Source: Coffea arabica (Eukaryota > Streptophyta > Magnoliopsida > Gentianales > Rubiaceae). From it: 64,000 nt of DNA. A model generated the notes under the pieces. That model was not told the DNA's origin. It did not search any database and saw only the letters and a program-made list of their open reading frames with translations. The translations under genes and the position numbers were made by a program. The stretch spans positions 14,898,001 through 14,962,000 of the forward strand of contig NC_092312.1 of the NCBI RefSeq assembly GCF_036785885.1. The letters run 5' to 3'. This document shows positions 1 through 11,725 of the stretch, one piece after another. Position 1 is the stretch's first letter. Every line of letters begins with the position of its first letter.

Positions 1-245
1 TAAACAGAAACTTAGTAGCTTGCAGGTTGAAGCTTTATAAGCTGATGCTATACCTTTTTGGATTCATAACCTCTGCCTTCTGATGAACTTGCAAAAAGTT
101 AATGAAAGCAATTAAAACTACTTGGGAAAATAGAGCATAACCTTACATTGCATATGAACAGAAGCATTAAAACATCGATAAGTACTGATATATTAAAATG
201 CCAGATAATTGATACATTACTGAAATGCGCGTCATTAATTATGGC
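1..245. other. non-coding, nothing recognised
   Basis: AT-rich sequence downstream (minus strand) of the B3 gene stop codon. I see no gene, repeat or Helitron 3' terminus here. Confidence 0.5.
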
Positions 246-357
246 CTAATTGAGCTGAAGCTGAAAATTAAAATGCCATGGATACATTTTTTCGATGCCT
301 TTTCGATTGAATACAACAACAGCAAAGGAGTTGTGTGATTGGGGAAGAAAGAGCAAT
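246..357 (-). pseudogene. B3-domain gene, 3' end of last exon (cut by element D)
   Basis: The last 37 codons or so of the B3-like gene whose main part lies at 13181-14430. After the D insertion the minus-strand frame continues with a run ending in FAVVVFNRKGIE, the typical closing strand of a B3 fold (a GD/GE turn, an LLF-type strand, then a hydrophobic strand ending in G-I/C-E). It ends at a TAG at 246-248. The insertion point is in the codon after the Gly-Glu turn; ignoring D and one aactc copy restores the frame exactly. B3 domains bind DNA in plant transcription factors; two divergent copies suggest a REM-like protein. Confidence 0.6.
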
Positions 358-362
358 AACTC
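358..362. repeat. target-site duplication of element D, left copy
   Basis: aactc, matching 13176-13180. It abuts the LTR end (TAACAGG, a decayed TGACAGG) at 363. Confidence 0.85.
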
Positions 363-1970
363 TAACAGGTGCCGAACCTGTGCAATAATAATTACTAAAA
401 AATCCTAATTACCACCACAATTAATTATAGAACAAATCCAAGTACTGGAGCAGGGATCTTAGGTGTGCAATGGGTTACTTGATTCACCCTGTTCCCGAAG
501 AGTTTGCTTGATCCGATATACCAGATTTGTCTATAAAAATATTAATTTTGCGTACAATAACAAGTAGGGTCGATTCTACAGGGAGCGGGTAGAAAATTAT
601 TTCTTCCCAAGTCAATAGAATAAAAATTGGGGGATGATTAATGGAATGGAAGTGAAAAAAAAATAAATAAAATTCAAAAGATAACTCCACAAGTACAACT
701 TACTAAAAATAGCAATTAATAAAATTCTACCCAAATGATCAACTGCTGAGGTACGGTCCAATTAAATGATCATCGATGCAAAGATATTTCATCCATTCAT
801 CACTAGGTTGGTTATAGTTATCAACAAGTTCTGACAACCAGCTCTTCCTTACTTTTTCGACAGACAAGATACGACCATTGACTGCTTCTCTAACCAGATA
901 ACAACCCTAGGTACGACCGTAGGAATTTAATTACCCAATTGCATTAAAGTTAGAAGAATCCAACCCTAACTAATAAACACGCTAAGAGAGTTTATTTAAA
1001 CTAGATCTTACGTTTCCCCAATATAAAGCCAATTATGGTGGTTATCACTAGGTATCAACTAAATGAACAATTACGGATTCAATTTAGTTAATGTGACAGT
1101 AGGCTATTAAATTAAATCAAATACCCGACTGTTGATATTCAATTAATAAAATACCCATGAACAATTAATTCAGGAAACGCACGAATAGCAATAAATTGGA
1201 AGAAATAATGAAGATTCAATTAGATCTCACAGATATTATGGACCACGCCCTCACGTCAACCTTTGGGTAGATGAGATACTTAGCCGCTCCTCATCGTATC
1301 AATCACACGCGGGTTAATTGGTTCCATCCGCACAAACATCACAGAATTTAGAACGATGAAATACCGAAGAGGGAAAAAGGACAAAGTATTCCTTGTCTAT
1401 GCATTGATGTTCGTACTGAAGCCCCAAAGTTCAACACGAAACCCACGAGAATTTGTACAGAGCCGAATCAAGAGTAAAGAAAGTCTAAAGCGTAAAAGCC
1501 AAAAGGAAAGAAAAGTCTACAATGGCTGACCAAGCGCCGAAAAATGAAAACTGATGTTAATGTCTCTTGAGCAGGAAAGAAACTCTCCAAAGAAAAGGAC
1601 CCTCAATCCGCGTGTAAATCTTCTTTTTGTAATGCGCCGTCAGGAGAAAAGAAAGAAACGTCTGGAGCAAAGCTTCCTCTTTTGGGGCTTTAATCCTATG
1701 CTCCGGGCTCACGTGGACCCGATTCATTAGTTGGTCCTACTGCTAGAGATCATGGGTCCGGCTTTTCGGCAACATCTGCCTTTTCTGGCATGGGCACGCC
1801 CTGAGATGAAGGATCTTCTGGTAATTTGCCTCAAGAGACTACTTTTAATGCCAATCACCTATAATTCGCACAAATATGAAATATGAGTAAAACCTCAATA
1901 CTTAGCGCAGTAAATAGCCAAAATTAGGACAAAATAACAGTGCAAAATGTGCCAAATAACCGCTCTATCA
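363..1970 (-). repeat. 3' LTR of element D
   Basis: 1608 bp, starting TGATAGAG on the minus strand and ending at TAACAGG/CCTGTTA instead of TGACAGG/CCTGTCA. It keeps an end portion of about 150 bp missing from the 5' LTR. The flanks align well with 11726-13175, but roughly 1310-1640 does not. Confidence 0.9.
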
Positions 1971-2010
1971 AACCCCCCCCACACCTAAACAATGCTTGTC
2001 CTCAAGCATT
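1971..2010 (-). promoter_or_regulatory. polypurine tract and adjoining AGGA-loop hairpin of D
   Basis: On the minus strand an 8-bp stem AATGCTTG/CAAGCATT with loop AGGA (1991-2010) is followed after 4 nt by AGGTGTGGGGG and the LTR. The G tract is the plus-strand primer for reverse transcription. Confidence 0.75.
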
Positions 2011-3444
2011 TCAGAGTTCAAAAGTACAACCAAAAGAGCAGAGGTCATGCAGTAGTCTATACTAACACAAGCATTTCAGATCCCTGACAATATCACCAAA
2101 ATTAGAACACACCGGACATGTTGTAACTCAAAGAAAATATATGAATACTGGGAACGCTCAAATCAACATCACGGAATGCCATTACCATAGGCTTGCACAT
2201 TTATCACATCTGCACCACTGAAAAGTGAACTAAATATATAAATCAAAGAGACTTTGATAGGGTTGTAATGGGGTTCAGGTGAAAGGCGGGATAAAAAGGT
2301 AAAGACAGGGGATAATGTGTCAAGAGAATGTTTGAAACCCACCATATAACCACAGTGCTTTACCGGAAAAGTTTCACAAACAAGGCAGTTTTCATTTGCT
2401 GTACACACTGTGCAAGTGCAAAAAAAAAAAATTTTCTCCTTTTTTTTTTTGCAAGGAAGGACATCTTGCAAGGCATGGGCACGCCCTGTAAGCCAAAGTC
2501 GCCTGATCACTTCCTTCACTTTGGTTTTTTTTTTTTTAAAGGGAGAACGTCTTGCAAGGCGTAGGCATGCCCTGTAAGACAGAGTCTTCTGATCAATGGC
2601 TTTTTGTCGATTTCTTCCCATTTCACAAGGATACCATCATACAGATCCTATCCTAACAACCCTTGCACCCCCAGATTTATTTGCTTTGCGCAAATGATGG
2701 AATTCAGACATCCCTTGACAACACAGAGGTGAACAAGAAAGTCTAAAGAGGTCTTGGGTTATCAACATGGATTACAACAACTCGACGGATACAAGCTCAA
2801 ATTGGTTCATTATTGGGGGACAAGGTGAAGGCATAGTTTGCAGAAAGCTAAAGAAGGTCAAATCCTAAATGCTCTTATCATCTCAAATGCATCCAGTTCA
2901 ACAAAATGTGGTCTTAACATGTATAAAATAGCAAGTTCTAGAATGTCAATACCATGTGCGGTACCCACTCAATCAAACAAAAATAGAGCGAACAAGAATA
3001 ATATGCTCAAGCAAGGCTGAAAAGCTCCCAAAAGTTTCAAGAATTGGTCAAGTCCAGTGTATTCAACACTCAACAACACTGCCAAGGGAAAACAAAATGC
3101 ATAGCTAGCATATTTACCTACATACACACGCACCTTGATTGTGTCATTCATCACAACAACATGCCCCAGCATTAACAAGCATAGAAATAAACAAAAAACC
3201 GACTAACTATAATGTTTTCATTTTTGTTTCATTTCTCCCTTTTTTTTTTAGAGTACAAAGCAAAAGGAACTAATGGAAGCCACTCCCCCACACCTAAGAC
3301 TGACATTGTCCTCAATGTAGAAAAGACAAATAAAGTATTAGGAGAAAAGAATAGAAACTTCCCTGACCACCGAGGAGGGAAAGCGAGACACTAAGGCGGA
3401 GGAGGGTGAGGCGGGGTGAATCCAATGTGAGCGACGAAGGCCGC
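2011..3444 (-). other. 3' untranslated region of D
   Basis: No credible ORF. Holds two copies of a hairpin-forming motif (2471-2487 and 2557-2573, type AGGCRTRGGCAYGCCCT), each followed by a GTC-NN-CTGATCA-like tail, homopolymer A and T runs, and an internal PPT-like module at 3280-3318. Confidence 0.6.
3280..3318 (-). promoter_or_regulatory. internal copy of the hairpin-PPT module in D
   Basis: Minus strand: ACATTG-AGGA-CAATGT (3303-3318) followed by AGGTGTGGGGGAG. Same layout as the terminal PPT module, placed just downstream of ORF3; homologous copies occur in A and C. Confidence 0.6.
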
Positions 3445-4643
3445 CTAATTCTCTGCCTGAATACGGGCGAAGACCTGTAGCGCCTCAAGACGGCCATCTA
3501 ATCTCGACACCTGGGTGTTTAGCTCATCAAAAGAATTTTGGAGGTTCTGGTAGCGGGGGTCCCAAGCAGGAGGAGTATGAGAGGAGGACGGACCCGCCTG
3601 ATCCGGATGGGGTGGAGAGTCAGTGGAGGGTGCAGTCAGAGGCACCTGGGGCTGTGGCCCGCCCTCACCAGGGGGAGTAAACTGATAGACATCTTCTACT
3701 TTGAATATAACCCCCATCCGCTCCAAACTGCGCAAATCCAGTGGCTCAATTTCTCGAGCTAGAGCGAAGTTGTGCTCTTTGTCGAGATCTAGCAATCCCA
3801 ATCGAATGGCCAAGTGGGTAATGAGTGAGCCCAGAATGATCGATTTATTGCGCTTTTGGATGACTGATTGCATTTGAGTGGCTACCTAACATCCAAAATT
3901 AACCTGAACTTTTTGCGCATGCACCAAAGGAAATAAAATTCCGCCTTGGTAAGAGTGCCGGAGGAATCCTTCCGCCCCGAGAAATTGTGAGCCAAGAACC
4001 TGTGGATGACCCTCAAGACCGGATCCTTCAGTTGAGAGGTCTTGGACTGACTCGGATTGTACGGTTGCCGATCCGTGGACCACTCCCTCCAAATGTCAAT
4101 ATACTCAGTAGAAAACGGTCTGGTGTAGTCACAAGCACTGTTAATATATGCTCCAGTTGCAAGGATATCCTCACTGACAAACCCCAAAGTCAGATTAAAC
4201 TCATTAATGGACATACTAAACTGGGTGCCTTGTAATCTGAATTGAATAATCTCCGGTTCATCCAAAGTAATGAATTCATTTCTGGTGAACTCGAAGGTGG
4301 AGTAGAATTCGCAACATAGCTCCTCAAACGTAGGGTAGTCAATGATTAGATACTTTTGCCAACCTATTGCCGAGAACAACTGTTCAACTTCTCGTGCAAT
4401 TCGCAGATGGTCCAGGGTTGGGGCATGGAAGCACTTACAAGGAGCAAAAGGGCGGTGCACCAAGCTATTAAACAGGTCCTGTTGGGCCCTTGTAAGATTA
4501 GCGACCGGTTCCCCCCACTCCCCAGGAGACATGGTGCTCTTACTCAGGCCCAAACGGGACTGAATGGGGGGTTGAACCGGGGCTCGTCTCTTACAAGGTT
4601 GGGACCCAGATGGCCCAGCAGCCATTGCCTTCTTTGGAGGCAT
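3445..4643 (-). pseudogene. third ORF of D (env-position protein), broken
   Basis: About 400 codons starting MPPKKAMAAGPSG at 4643. Recognisable blocks are shared with ORF3 of element B (REFYSTFEF-type motif, an HFRLMG-type block, SGRKDSSG, the ILGS.ITH block, LERMGVI..., QFTPPG) and a coiled-coil-like C-terminus (SFDELNTQVSRLDGRLEAL). A frameshift near 3915 and a stop at about 3886 split it. I recognise the family only as the plant transposon/retroelement ORF found after pol in Athila-type elements. No signal peptide or membrane segment is visible, so 'env' describes position, not function. Confidence 0.7.
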
Positions 4644-6132
4644 CCAGGGACCACAGGCGAAGTGTAAATCAGCTCAAAGACAACCACCCAATCACCAAAA
4701 GCAGATAGGGGACCACAGTCAACAATTAATATTCGATCGTCAGTAGCCCAATAGCAAAGAGGGAACACAATTTCCCCACCACACGCCGACAAGGCAGCAA
4801 ACACAAAAGGTCTCCCACTGGTGTCACGTGGCCGACAACAATAAAGAAAACAGGTCCAACAACGTACAAATTGTAATAACAGTCAATAATAGTCAACAAT
4901 CAGTGAGACACTGACCACAAGTGCCAACTAACAGATTCTCAAGAGCCCACAGATGTCCCCCAAGACAGATAATTAATCGAAGACAGATATGAAATCGCAC
5001 CCTTTTTCAGTCAATCAGTCAAATGGTCCCTCGATAAAATCAACAAGTATGTCAACTCGACAGGAGGCAAAAATTCAGCAATAGAAATCGCAAATCGAGG
5101 TCACCAATTCAACAAGAGAGACAAATAGGGGTACCACTTTTACGCTTTGGTCCACGCTGGAGGAGGCCGTGAAGGTGGCGCACGGCGAAGAAGAAGAGTT
5201 GGCGAGGAAGGCCGAGCGCTGTAGGAGGTTGCGCACTGGGCGCGCGATGGAGCAGCAGAGAAGATGGAGCAGGCGCGCAGGGGGTCTGGCGCACAGACGC
5301 GCGGCCTGTCGAGCGCGGTGCTGAGGCTTGGGCCCGCGATGGAGAGGAACGCGCGCGGTGGGTCTGGCTGCCGGGCGCGCTGGAGCTTAGGCGTAGGGCT
5401 GGCTGCTGTCGCGCGCGCGGGCGTGTGGGAGGAGCTGGTACGCACGGTCGCTAGGCGCGCTGGAGTGGCGCACAGAGAATGCGCCTGGTGGTCGCACTGC
5501 GGGTGCACGCGGCTGACGAGGCGCGCAAGGATGGCGGTGGTGCGGCGCTGAAGGGAGAAGAGGCGCTACGGCTGCAAACTGTGGCGTCGGGGCAACGGCG
5601 ACGCGCGACGGGAATTGGGAGATTGGAGGTGGGCGGCGTGCTATGGTCAGTGGCGGCGGACAGACCAACAAGAAAAGAGGAAAAAGAAAGTGAAATCAGG
5701 ACTAAACAGAGAAATTGGAAGAGTTATTGCTCAATTCCACGGACAGTGACAAGATTAGAGAGGACAGAGGCAAGAGAAGAGTGGAAAAATAGAGCCTTGG
5801 TTGAAGTTTTTTTTTTTTTTTTTTTTTTACTTTCGTTATCAGAGGGGTTGGAAGGTGTGGGCACACCTTGGAGGACCTGGTCTTCTGACCATCGCATCTT
5901 AGTGCTGCTTCAAAAGTATTTTTGTCAAGGTGTGGGCACGCCTTGAGACTGCCAGTCTCCCACTTGCTCAGGACACCCGGTGCACCCCTTCCAAGGCGTG
6001 GGCACGCATTGGAACTGCTAGTCTTCTGTCCATCACCACAAAAACAAACAAAACTGAAAAATCGCTGAGTAATGAAGAATGATCACAACTGATACTATAA
6101 TCCTTAGGTTGCCTCCCAAGCAGCGTCTTTTT
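4644..6132 (-). other. pol-ORF3 spacer of D with GC-rich island
   Basis: Contains a CpG-rich stretch at about 5150-5660 in otherwise AT-rich DNA; the ORFs there on both strands look like by-products of base composition. Next to it are a T run at 5809-5829 and three copies of a palindromic motif (5851-5870, 5926-5945, 5991-6012; core GGYGTGGGCACRCC). Elements A and B have the same arrangement. Confidence 0.6.
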
Positions 6133-6152
6133 TTAACGTTTTTGGCTAAACA
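6103..6152 (-). promoter_or_regulatory. twin hairpins after pol, element D copy
   Basis: Minus strand: TGTTT-AGCCAA-AAACG (6152-6137), then CTTGGG-AGGCAA-CCTAAG (6120-6103). Loops match those in A, B and C while stem bases differ and still pair (one wobble in each stem). Confidence 0.6.
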
Positions 6153-9100
6153 CGGCCTTCAATTGTTTAGACCCACCACTTGGATCATCAAGGAATATAA
6201 CCTCTACTTGCTCACTATTAAACCCTTCATAATAGGGTTTCAAACGATGACCATTGACCATGAACTTCTTCTCCATTTTCAGACTTTGGATCTCCACTGC
6301 ACCATAATGAAAAATATTTGAGATAACAAATGAACCAATCCAGCGTGAACGCAACTTACCTGAAAAGAGCTTGAGTCTCGAGTGATAGAGTAGAACTTTC
6401 TGCCCAATGACAAATGACTTTCTTGAGACTTGTTGGTCATGAAAAATCTTACTCTTCTCTTTATAAATTGTGGCGTTCTCATAGGCTTCATTCCTTAGCT
6501 CCTCCAACTCTTGTAGTTGGAGCTCTCGATGTCCTCCGGCCTCCATAAGATCCATGTTACACCGCTTGAGCGTCCAAAATGCTCTGTGTTCAAATTTCAC
6601 TGGGAGGTGGCAAGCCTTCCCAAAAACTAACCTGTATGGGGACATCCCAATCGGTGTTTTATATGCGATGCGATAGGCCCAGAGAGCATCTTCCAACTTC
6701 AAACTCCAGTCTTTCCTATCAGGCCGCACCATCTTCTCTAGAATTGACTTGACCTCCCTATTTAACACTTCGGCCTGACCATTCGTCTGCGGATGGTAGG
6801 AGGTGGATATTTTGTGGAGCACGCCATACTTCCGAAACAATGCCGTGATCGTCTTATTGCAGAAATGGGTGCCCCTGTCACTCACTATGGCTCTTGACAT
6901 TCCAAAGCGGACAAAAATGTTAGACTTTATAAATTCTGCAACCACTCTCGAATCGTTAGTCCGGGTGGCTTTTGCCTCCACCCATTTGGAAACATAGTCA
7001 ACAGCAAGTATAATGTACAAGAAACCAAAAGACGAGGGGAAGGGACCCATGAAATCTATACCTCAGACATCGAAAATTTCAACAAATAGCATGGGAGTTT
7101 GACTCTTTTGGTCTCTGCGAGAGATATTCCCTACCCTTTGACACTTGTCACACGATTTACAAAACAAGTATGCATCTTTAAACAGAGTAGGCCAATAAAA
7201 ACCACTTTCTAACACTTTACGAGCTGTCCGCTTTGACCCAAAGTGCCCTCCACATGCAAATGAATAACAAAAAGTCAAAATAGACTGGAACTCACTTGCA
7301 CTTACACATCTTCTTATCATCTGGTCCGAGCATTGCCTCCACAGGTACGGTTCATCCCAAATATAGTGCTTGGCATCACTTTTTAGCTTATCTCTTTTAG
7401 CCTTTGGCCAACCTGTAGGTAATTGATTCGTTACCAAAAAATTGACAATATCAGCGTACCAAGGTATTGACGAATCAATGGCTAATAATTGTTCCTCAGA
7501 AAATGATTCTCTTAACGGTAGTCCTCTTGATTTGTGAGCAACCGACTCAAATGATCAACCACCAAATTCTCGGCTCCGCTCTTATCCTTGATCTCTAGAT
7601 CGAACTCCTGCAGGAGCAAGATCCACCTGATTAGCCTTGATTTTGCATTTTTCTTCGTCAACAAGTACCTCAAGGCTGCATGATCAGAAAAAACAATCAC
7701 TTTTGCACCCAATAAATATGACCTAAATTTTTCTAGTGCAAAAACAACAGCGAGTAATTCTTTCTCCGTCGTGGAGTAGTTGAGTTGGGCCCCATTCAAT
7801 ACCCTCGAGGTATAGTAGATCGCGTGTGCCGCATTTCCTATCCTTTGCCCCAATACGGCCCCTACGGCATAATCACTAGCGTCACACAAAATTTCAACCA
7901 ATTTTGTGGTTGAATGATGGGCAGCGACGTCAACGAGTCCTTTAATTTATCAAAAGTTACCTTGCATTCGCTAGTGAAGTCAAAGGGTACGTCCTTCTGC
8001 AGTAACTTCAACAGGGGTGCTCCTATCTTTGAAAAGTCTTTGATAAACCTCCTGTAAAATCCTGCATGGCCCAAAAAAGAACGTACTTTTCGTACACATA
8101 TGGGGTAAGATAGAGCAGAAATAAGATTTATTTTAACTTTGTCCACCTATATTCCCTTAGCCGACATAACGTGCCGTAAGACAATGCCATGATCTACCAT
8201 AAAGTGACACTTCTCCCAGTTAAGAACCAAGTTCGTCTCTATGCACCTTTTCAGAATTAAACCCAGATTCTCAAGACATTCATCAAAACTATCCCCGTAC
8301 ACACTAAAATCATCCATGAACACCTCAATTATTTTTTCCACTTATTCTAAGAAAATATTTACCATGCACCTTTGAAAAGTTGTTGAAACATTGCAAAGAC
8401 CGAAAGGTATCCTACGATAAGCAAACGTACCAAATGGGAATGTGAACGTGGTCTTCTCTTGGTCCTCTGGTCCTATCGCGATATGGAAGTACCCTGAAAA
8501 ATCATCTAAGAAACAATAGTAAACACAACCCGCCAATCTCTCAATCATTTGGTCAATAAAGGGGAGAGAAAAATTGTCCTTTTTTGTTACAGAGTTTAGT
8601 CTCCGGTAGTCAATGCATTGACGCCAACCAGTAGCTTTCCTAACTGGGACCATATCACCCTCTTGGTTCTCCTCTACAGTAACTCCCGCTTTCTTTGGGA
8701 CCACCTGAACCGGGTTCACCCAAGGCCTGTCTGAAATAGCGAAGATGATCCCTACCTCCAGGAGTTTGAGTATCTCCTTCTTCACAACCTCCATCATTAA
8801 GGGATTCAATCTTTGCTGTGCTTGCCTCACCGGCTTTGCATCAGCCTCGAGTCTTATCCGATGCATGCACAAGGACGGGCTTATCCCTTTGATATCGGCT
8901 ATGCTCCACCCGATTGCCTCCTTGTGATTTCTAAGGAGTCGCACCAATCTTTCCTCCTGACTTGGAAACAGATGAGCAGAGATAATCACAGGAAGTGTCT
9001 CTCTGTCTCCCAAGAATACATACTTTAAATGTTTCAGGAGGGGTTTGAGTTCCAAATCCGGTGCCTGCACAACTGACGGCAATAGTTTTGCATGAGTTTC

Positions 9101-10255
9101 TAGCACAAAAAGAGAAGTAAGCTCATACATTGAAGAAACCGTGGGTAGTGAGTGCAAGACTTCAACTGCATGGTGCAACTCATCCCTCATGTCCACATCA
9201 AGGGATGCACCCAACTCAAGAGGCTTAATTAGGGCCACTTGTAGTGCGTCTTCACCACCTAACTCGAAAGTTTCCTGTACAAGAGGCTCAATAACACTCA
9301 AAACAAAGACTGAGTTAGATTCTTTTGGATATTTCATCGTCTAAAAAATATTAAAATTCACAGTTTCACCATCAAATTTCATTGATAAAGTGCCCTCATT
9401 CACATCTATTTTGGTCCTGGCAGTGCTAAAAAACGGTCTACTTAACAAGATAGGCGATGGATTTAACGACCTTTCATCTCCCATGTCCAAGATATAAAAA
9501 TCTGTAGGAAAAATTAATTCATTCATCTGAACCAAGACATCCTCAACTATTCCCTCAGGATAGGCATTAGTGTAGTTGGTTAGTTGGATTATGATGGTTG
9601 TTTCTTTAAGGGGTCCTAGATTTAGAGACGTATAAATGGTTTTTGGCATCACATTGATTGACGCCCCTAAATCCAACATGGCCTTCCTGATCAGCGTATT
9701 CCCAATCTTACAAGGGATCGTAAAGATACTTGGATCCCCACATTTGGGCGGAAGCTTCCTTTGGAGTATGGCTGATACGTTCTCTCCCACCGCTACTCTT
9801 TCATCTCCTCTCAACTTTCTCTTATGAGTGCACAAGTTCTTGAGAAATTTTGCGTATTTCGGCACTTGCTTGATTGCTTCCAACAAAGGAATGTTGATCT
9901 CCACTTTTCTGAACACCTCCAGGATCTCTTTCTCCTTCTCCACCTTCTTTGTCTTCTCGAATCTACATGGAAAAGGAGGTAAGTTAGATTTAATGGGTAC
10001 AGAGGGAGTGAGAGTTACCTCAGGATTTTCACGGATGTGTCATTCCTCTTCCATCTCCTTCTCGATTTCATCTTCACTCTTGTTATTCAAGTTCGTGGCT
10101 TTGGGTCCTTCCACTTCTCTACCACTCCTCAGTGTCATGGCACTTACATTCCTGGGGTTTGCTTCAGGCTGCGAAGGCAATTTCCCATAGACATGGGACT
10201 CCAAGCGATTAATGGCAGTTGCCATTTGACTCATTTGAATCTCCATGTCTTTCAT
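6133..10255 (-). pseudogene. gag C-terminus plus pol of D, multiply interrupted
   Basis: Fragments in order on the minus strand: gag C-terminal linker (10255-10040); retropepsin with [10 protein letters not shown] (ORF 9943-9341); reverse transcriptase (9337-8147, FMDDFSVYG retained); RT end and RNase H (8146-7512, [12 protein letters not shown]); integrase zinc finger (7437-7063, H-H-C-C with CDKCQR); integrase core (7050-6133, with DRGTHF and QTNGQAE, giving the DDE residues together with the first Asp around the 7063/7050 break). At least five stops or frameshifts separate them. The protein is not made as one piece. Confidence 0.85.
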
Positions 10256-10315
10256 GCTCGCTCTGGTGTCCTATTGAAACTGAGTAGAGCTTGCGACCAA
10301 GGACCTAGTCTCTTA

Positions 10316-11632
10316 CTAGAGTTGAGCAGTGGTCGTGACTAAGGTCCTAGTCTCTTGCTGGAGCTGAGTGGTGGTTGTTGCCAAACTCTTGACAATTTCC
10401 TCCAAAGAATTTCCTGAGCTAGAGGACGAGGGTTGAGCCTTTGGTTGCCACGGTTGTTGGAATCCTGGTGGACAATTAAAAAATGAATTATGTGGCTTGT
10501 TACCATAACTAAAATTGGGGTGGTCTCGCCAACCTGGATTGTATGTGCTGGAGTATGGGTCGTACGGTCTTCGAGGCACCGGCACGCCTCCAGCCATGTT
10601 CACTTGTTCAGCCCCATCCTCTTGCAACAAAGGGCACGAGTCAGTGGGGTGGCCCACATTTATGCAAATTCCACAAGCCTTTGCTTGATGCATGTTTCCC
10701 ACAGCTAATTGTCGAACGAAAGATGTCAGCTCCGATATCTGCTGCTGAATGGACGACGTCTCTACTTCATTGACCCTACGGGTAGGGTTACTCTCACGGA
10801 AGCCAAACTGTTGAGAATTCTTTGCCATCGACTCAATGAACAGCCATGCTTCTCTCGGGATTTTATTTGCCAGTGCTTCCCCGCTCGCAGCATCTATGAT
10901 ACTCCTGTCTGACGGTTGGAGTCCCTCGTAGAAGTATTGGATCAATAATTGTTCACTAATTTGATACTGTGGGCATCTAGTGCATAACTTATTGAACCTT
11001 TCCCAGTAATCATATAGAGATTCTCCAGGATACTGCTTAATACTGCATATCTCTTTTCTTAGACTTGCACCCCGGGATACAGGAAAGAATTTTTTAAAAA
11101 ATTTCTTCTTAACCTGGGCCCATGTGGTGATAGTACCTGCAGGTAGGTAGTATAACCAATCCTTTGCTGCGTCCTTAAGGGAGAAAGGAAATGCCCTGAG
11201 TTTAATCTGCTCCTCTGTAATGCCTGGAGGCTTCATACTGGAGCATACCACATCGAACTCTTGGATGTGTTTATGGGGCTCCTCACCTGAGAGGCCATGG
11301 AACGTGGGTAAAAGGTGAATTAATCCTGACTTCAGCTCGAATGAGGTGTTTTCAGCCAATGTTGGAAATATGATGCATAAGGGTTACTGGAGCAATTCTG
11401 GAGCGGCCAACCCCCTTAGTGTCCTTGCATTCGCCATAAGGGTGTCCTTTTGACCTTGATCACTTAAACTATCACTACTTGAATCTGATGATTCGATCTC
11501 TGAATCTAATTCCTGAGAAGCTATGCTAGACTGCTCCTCTCTGAGTTGCCTAGTCTCTTTTCTAGTTCGGCGCGCAGTTTTCTCTACCTCCGGATCAAAA
11601 ATCAAGTCACCTGTGCGAGAAGAACGAAGCAT
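10316..11632 (-). pseudogene. gag of D, interrupted
   Basis: N-terminus MLRSSRTGDLIFDPEVEKTA (11632-11384) then a stop; the main capsid-like part (11359-10316) has the retrotransposon gag block around KDWLYYLPAGTITTWAQ and a C-x2-C-x4-H-x4-C knuckle (CGICINVGHPTDSC). The end is hit by stops that look like CAG to TAG and CAA to TAA. The ATG is preceded by a pyrimidine tract ending CTAG, as in A, B and C. Confidence 0.8.
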
Positions 11633-11702
11633 AAACTAGAAAAATGCCAGACAAATCCAAATAAAATAACTTAGAAAGAAACGAAATTAATCAAAACACT
11701 GC

Positions 11703-11720
11703 TCCCTGACAACGGCGCAA
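11703..11720 (-). promoter_or_regulatory. primer-binding site of D (degenerate)
   Basis: Compared with the tRNA-Asp-type site TGGCGCCGTTGCCGGGGA it has three mismatches, two of them deamination-type. It starts six bases inside the 5' LTR end. Confidence 0.7.
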
Positions 11721-11725
11721 AAAAT

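Noticed and set aside
3445..4643. ORF3 considered as a true viral envelope gene
   Set aside because: Position fits, but no signal peptide, fusion peptide or membrane anchor is visible in D, B or C.
5109..5671. Overlapping Ala/Arg/Pro-rich ORFs on both strands
   Set aside because: They are a by-product of the CpG-rich island; no domain, and the frame is not conserved with A or B.
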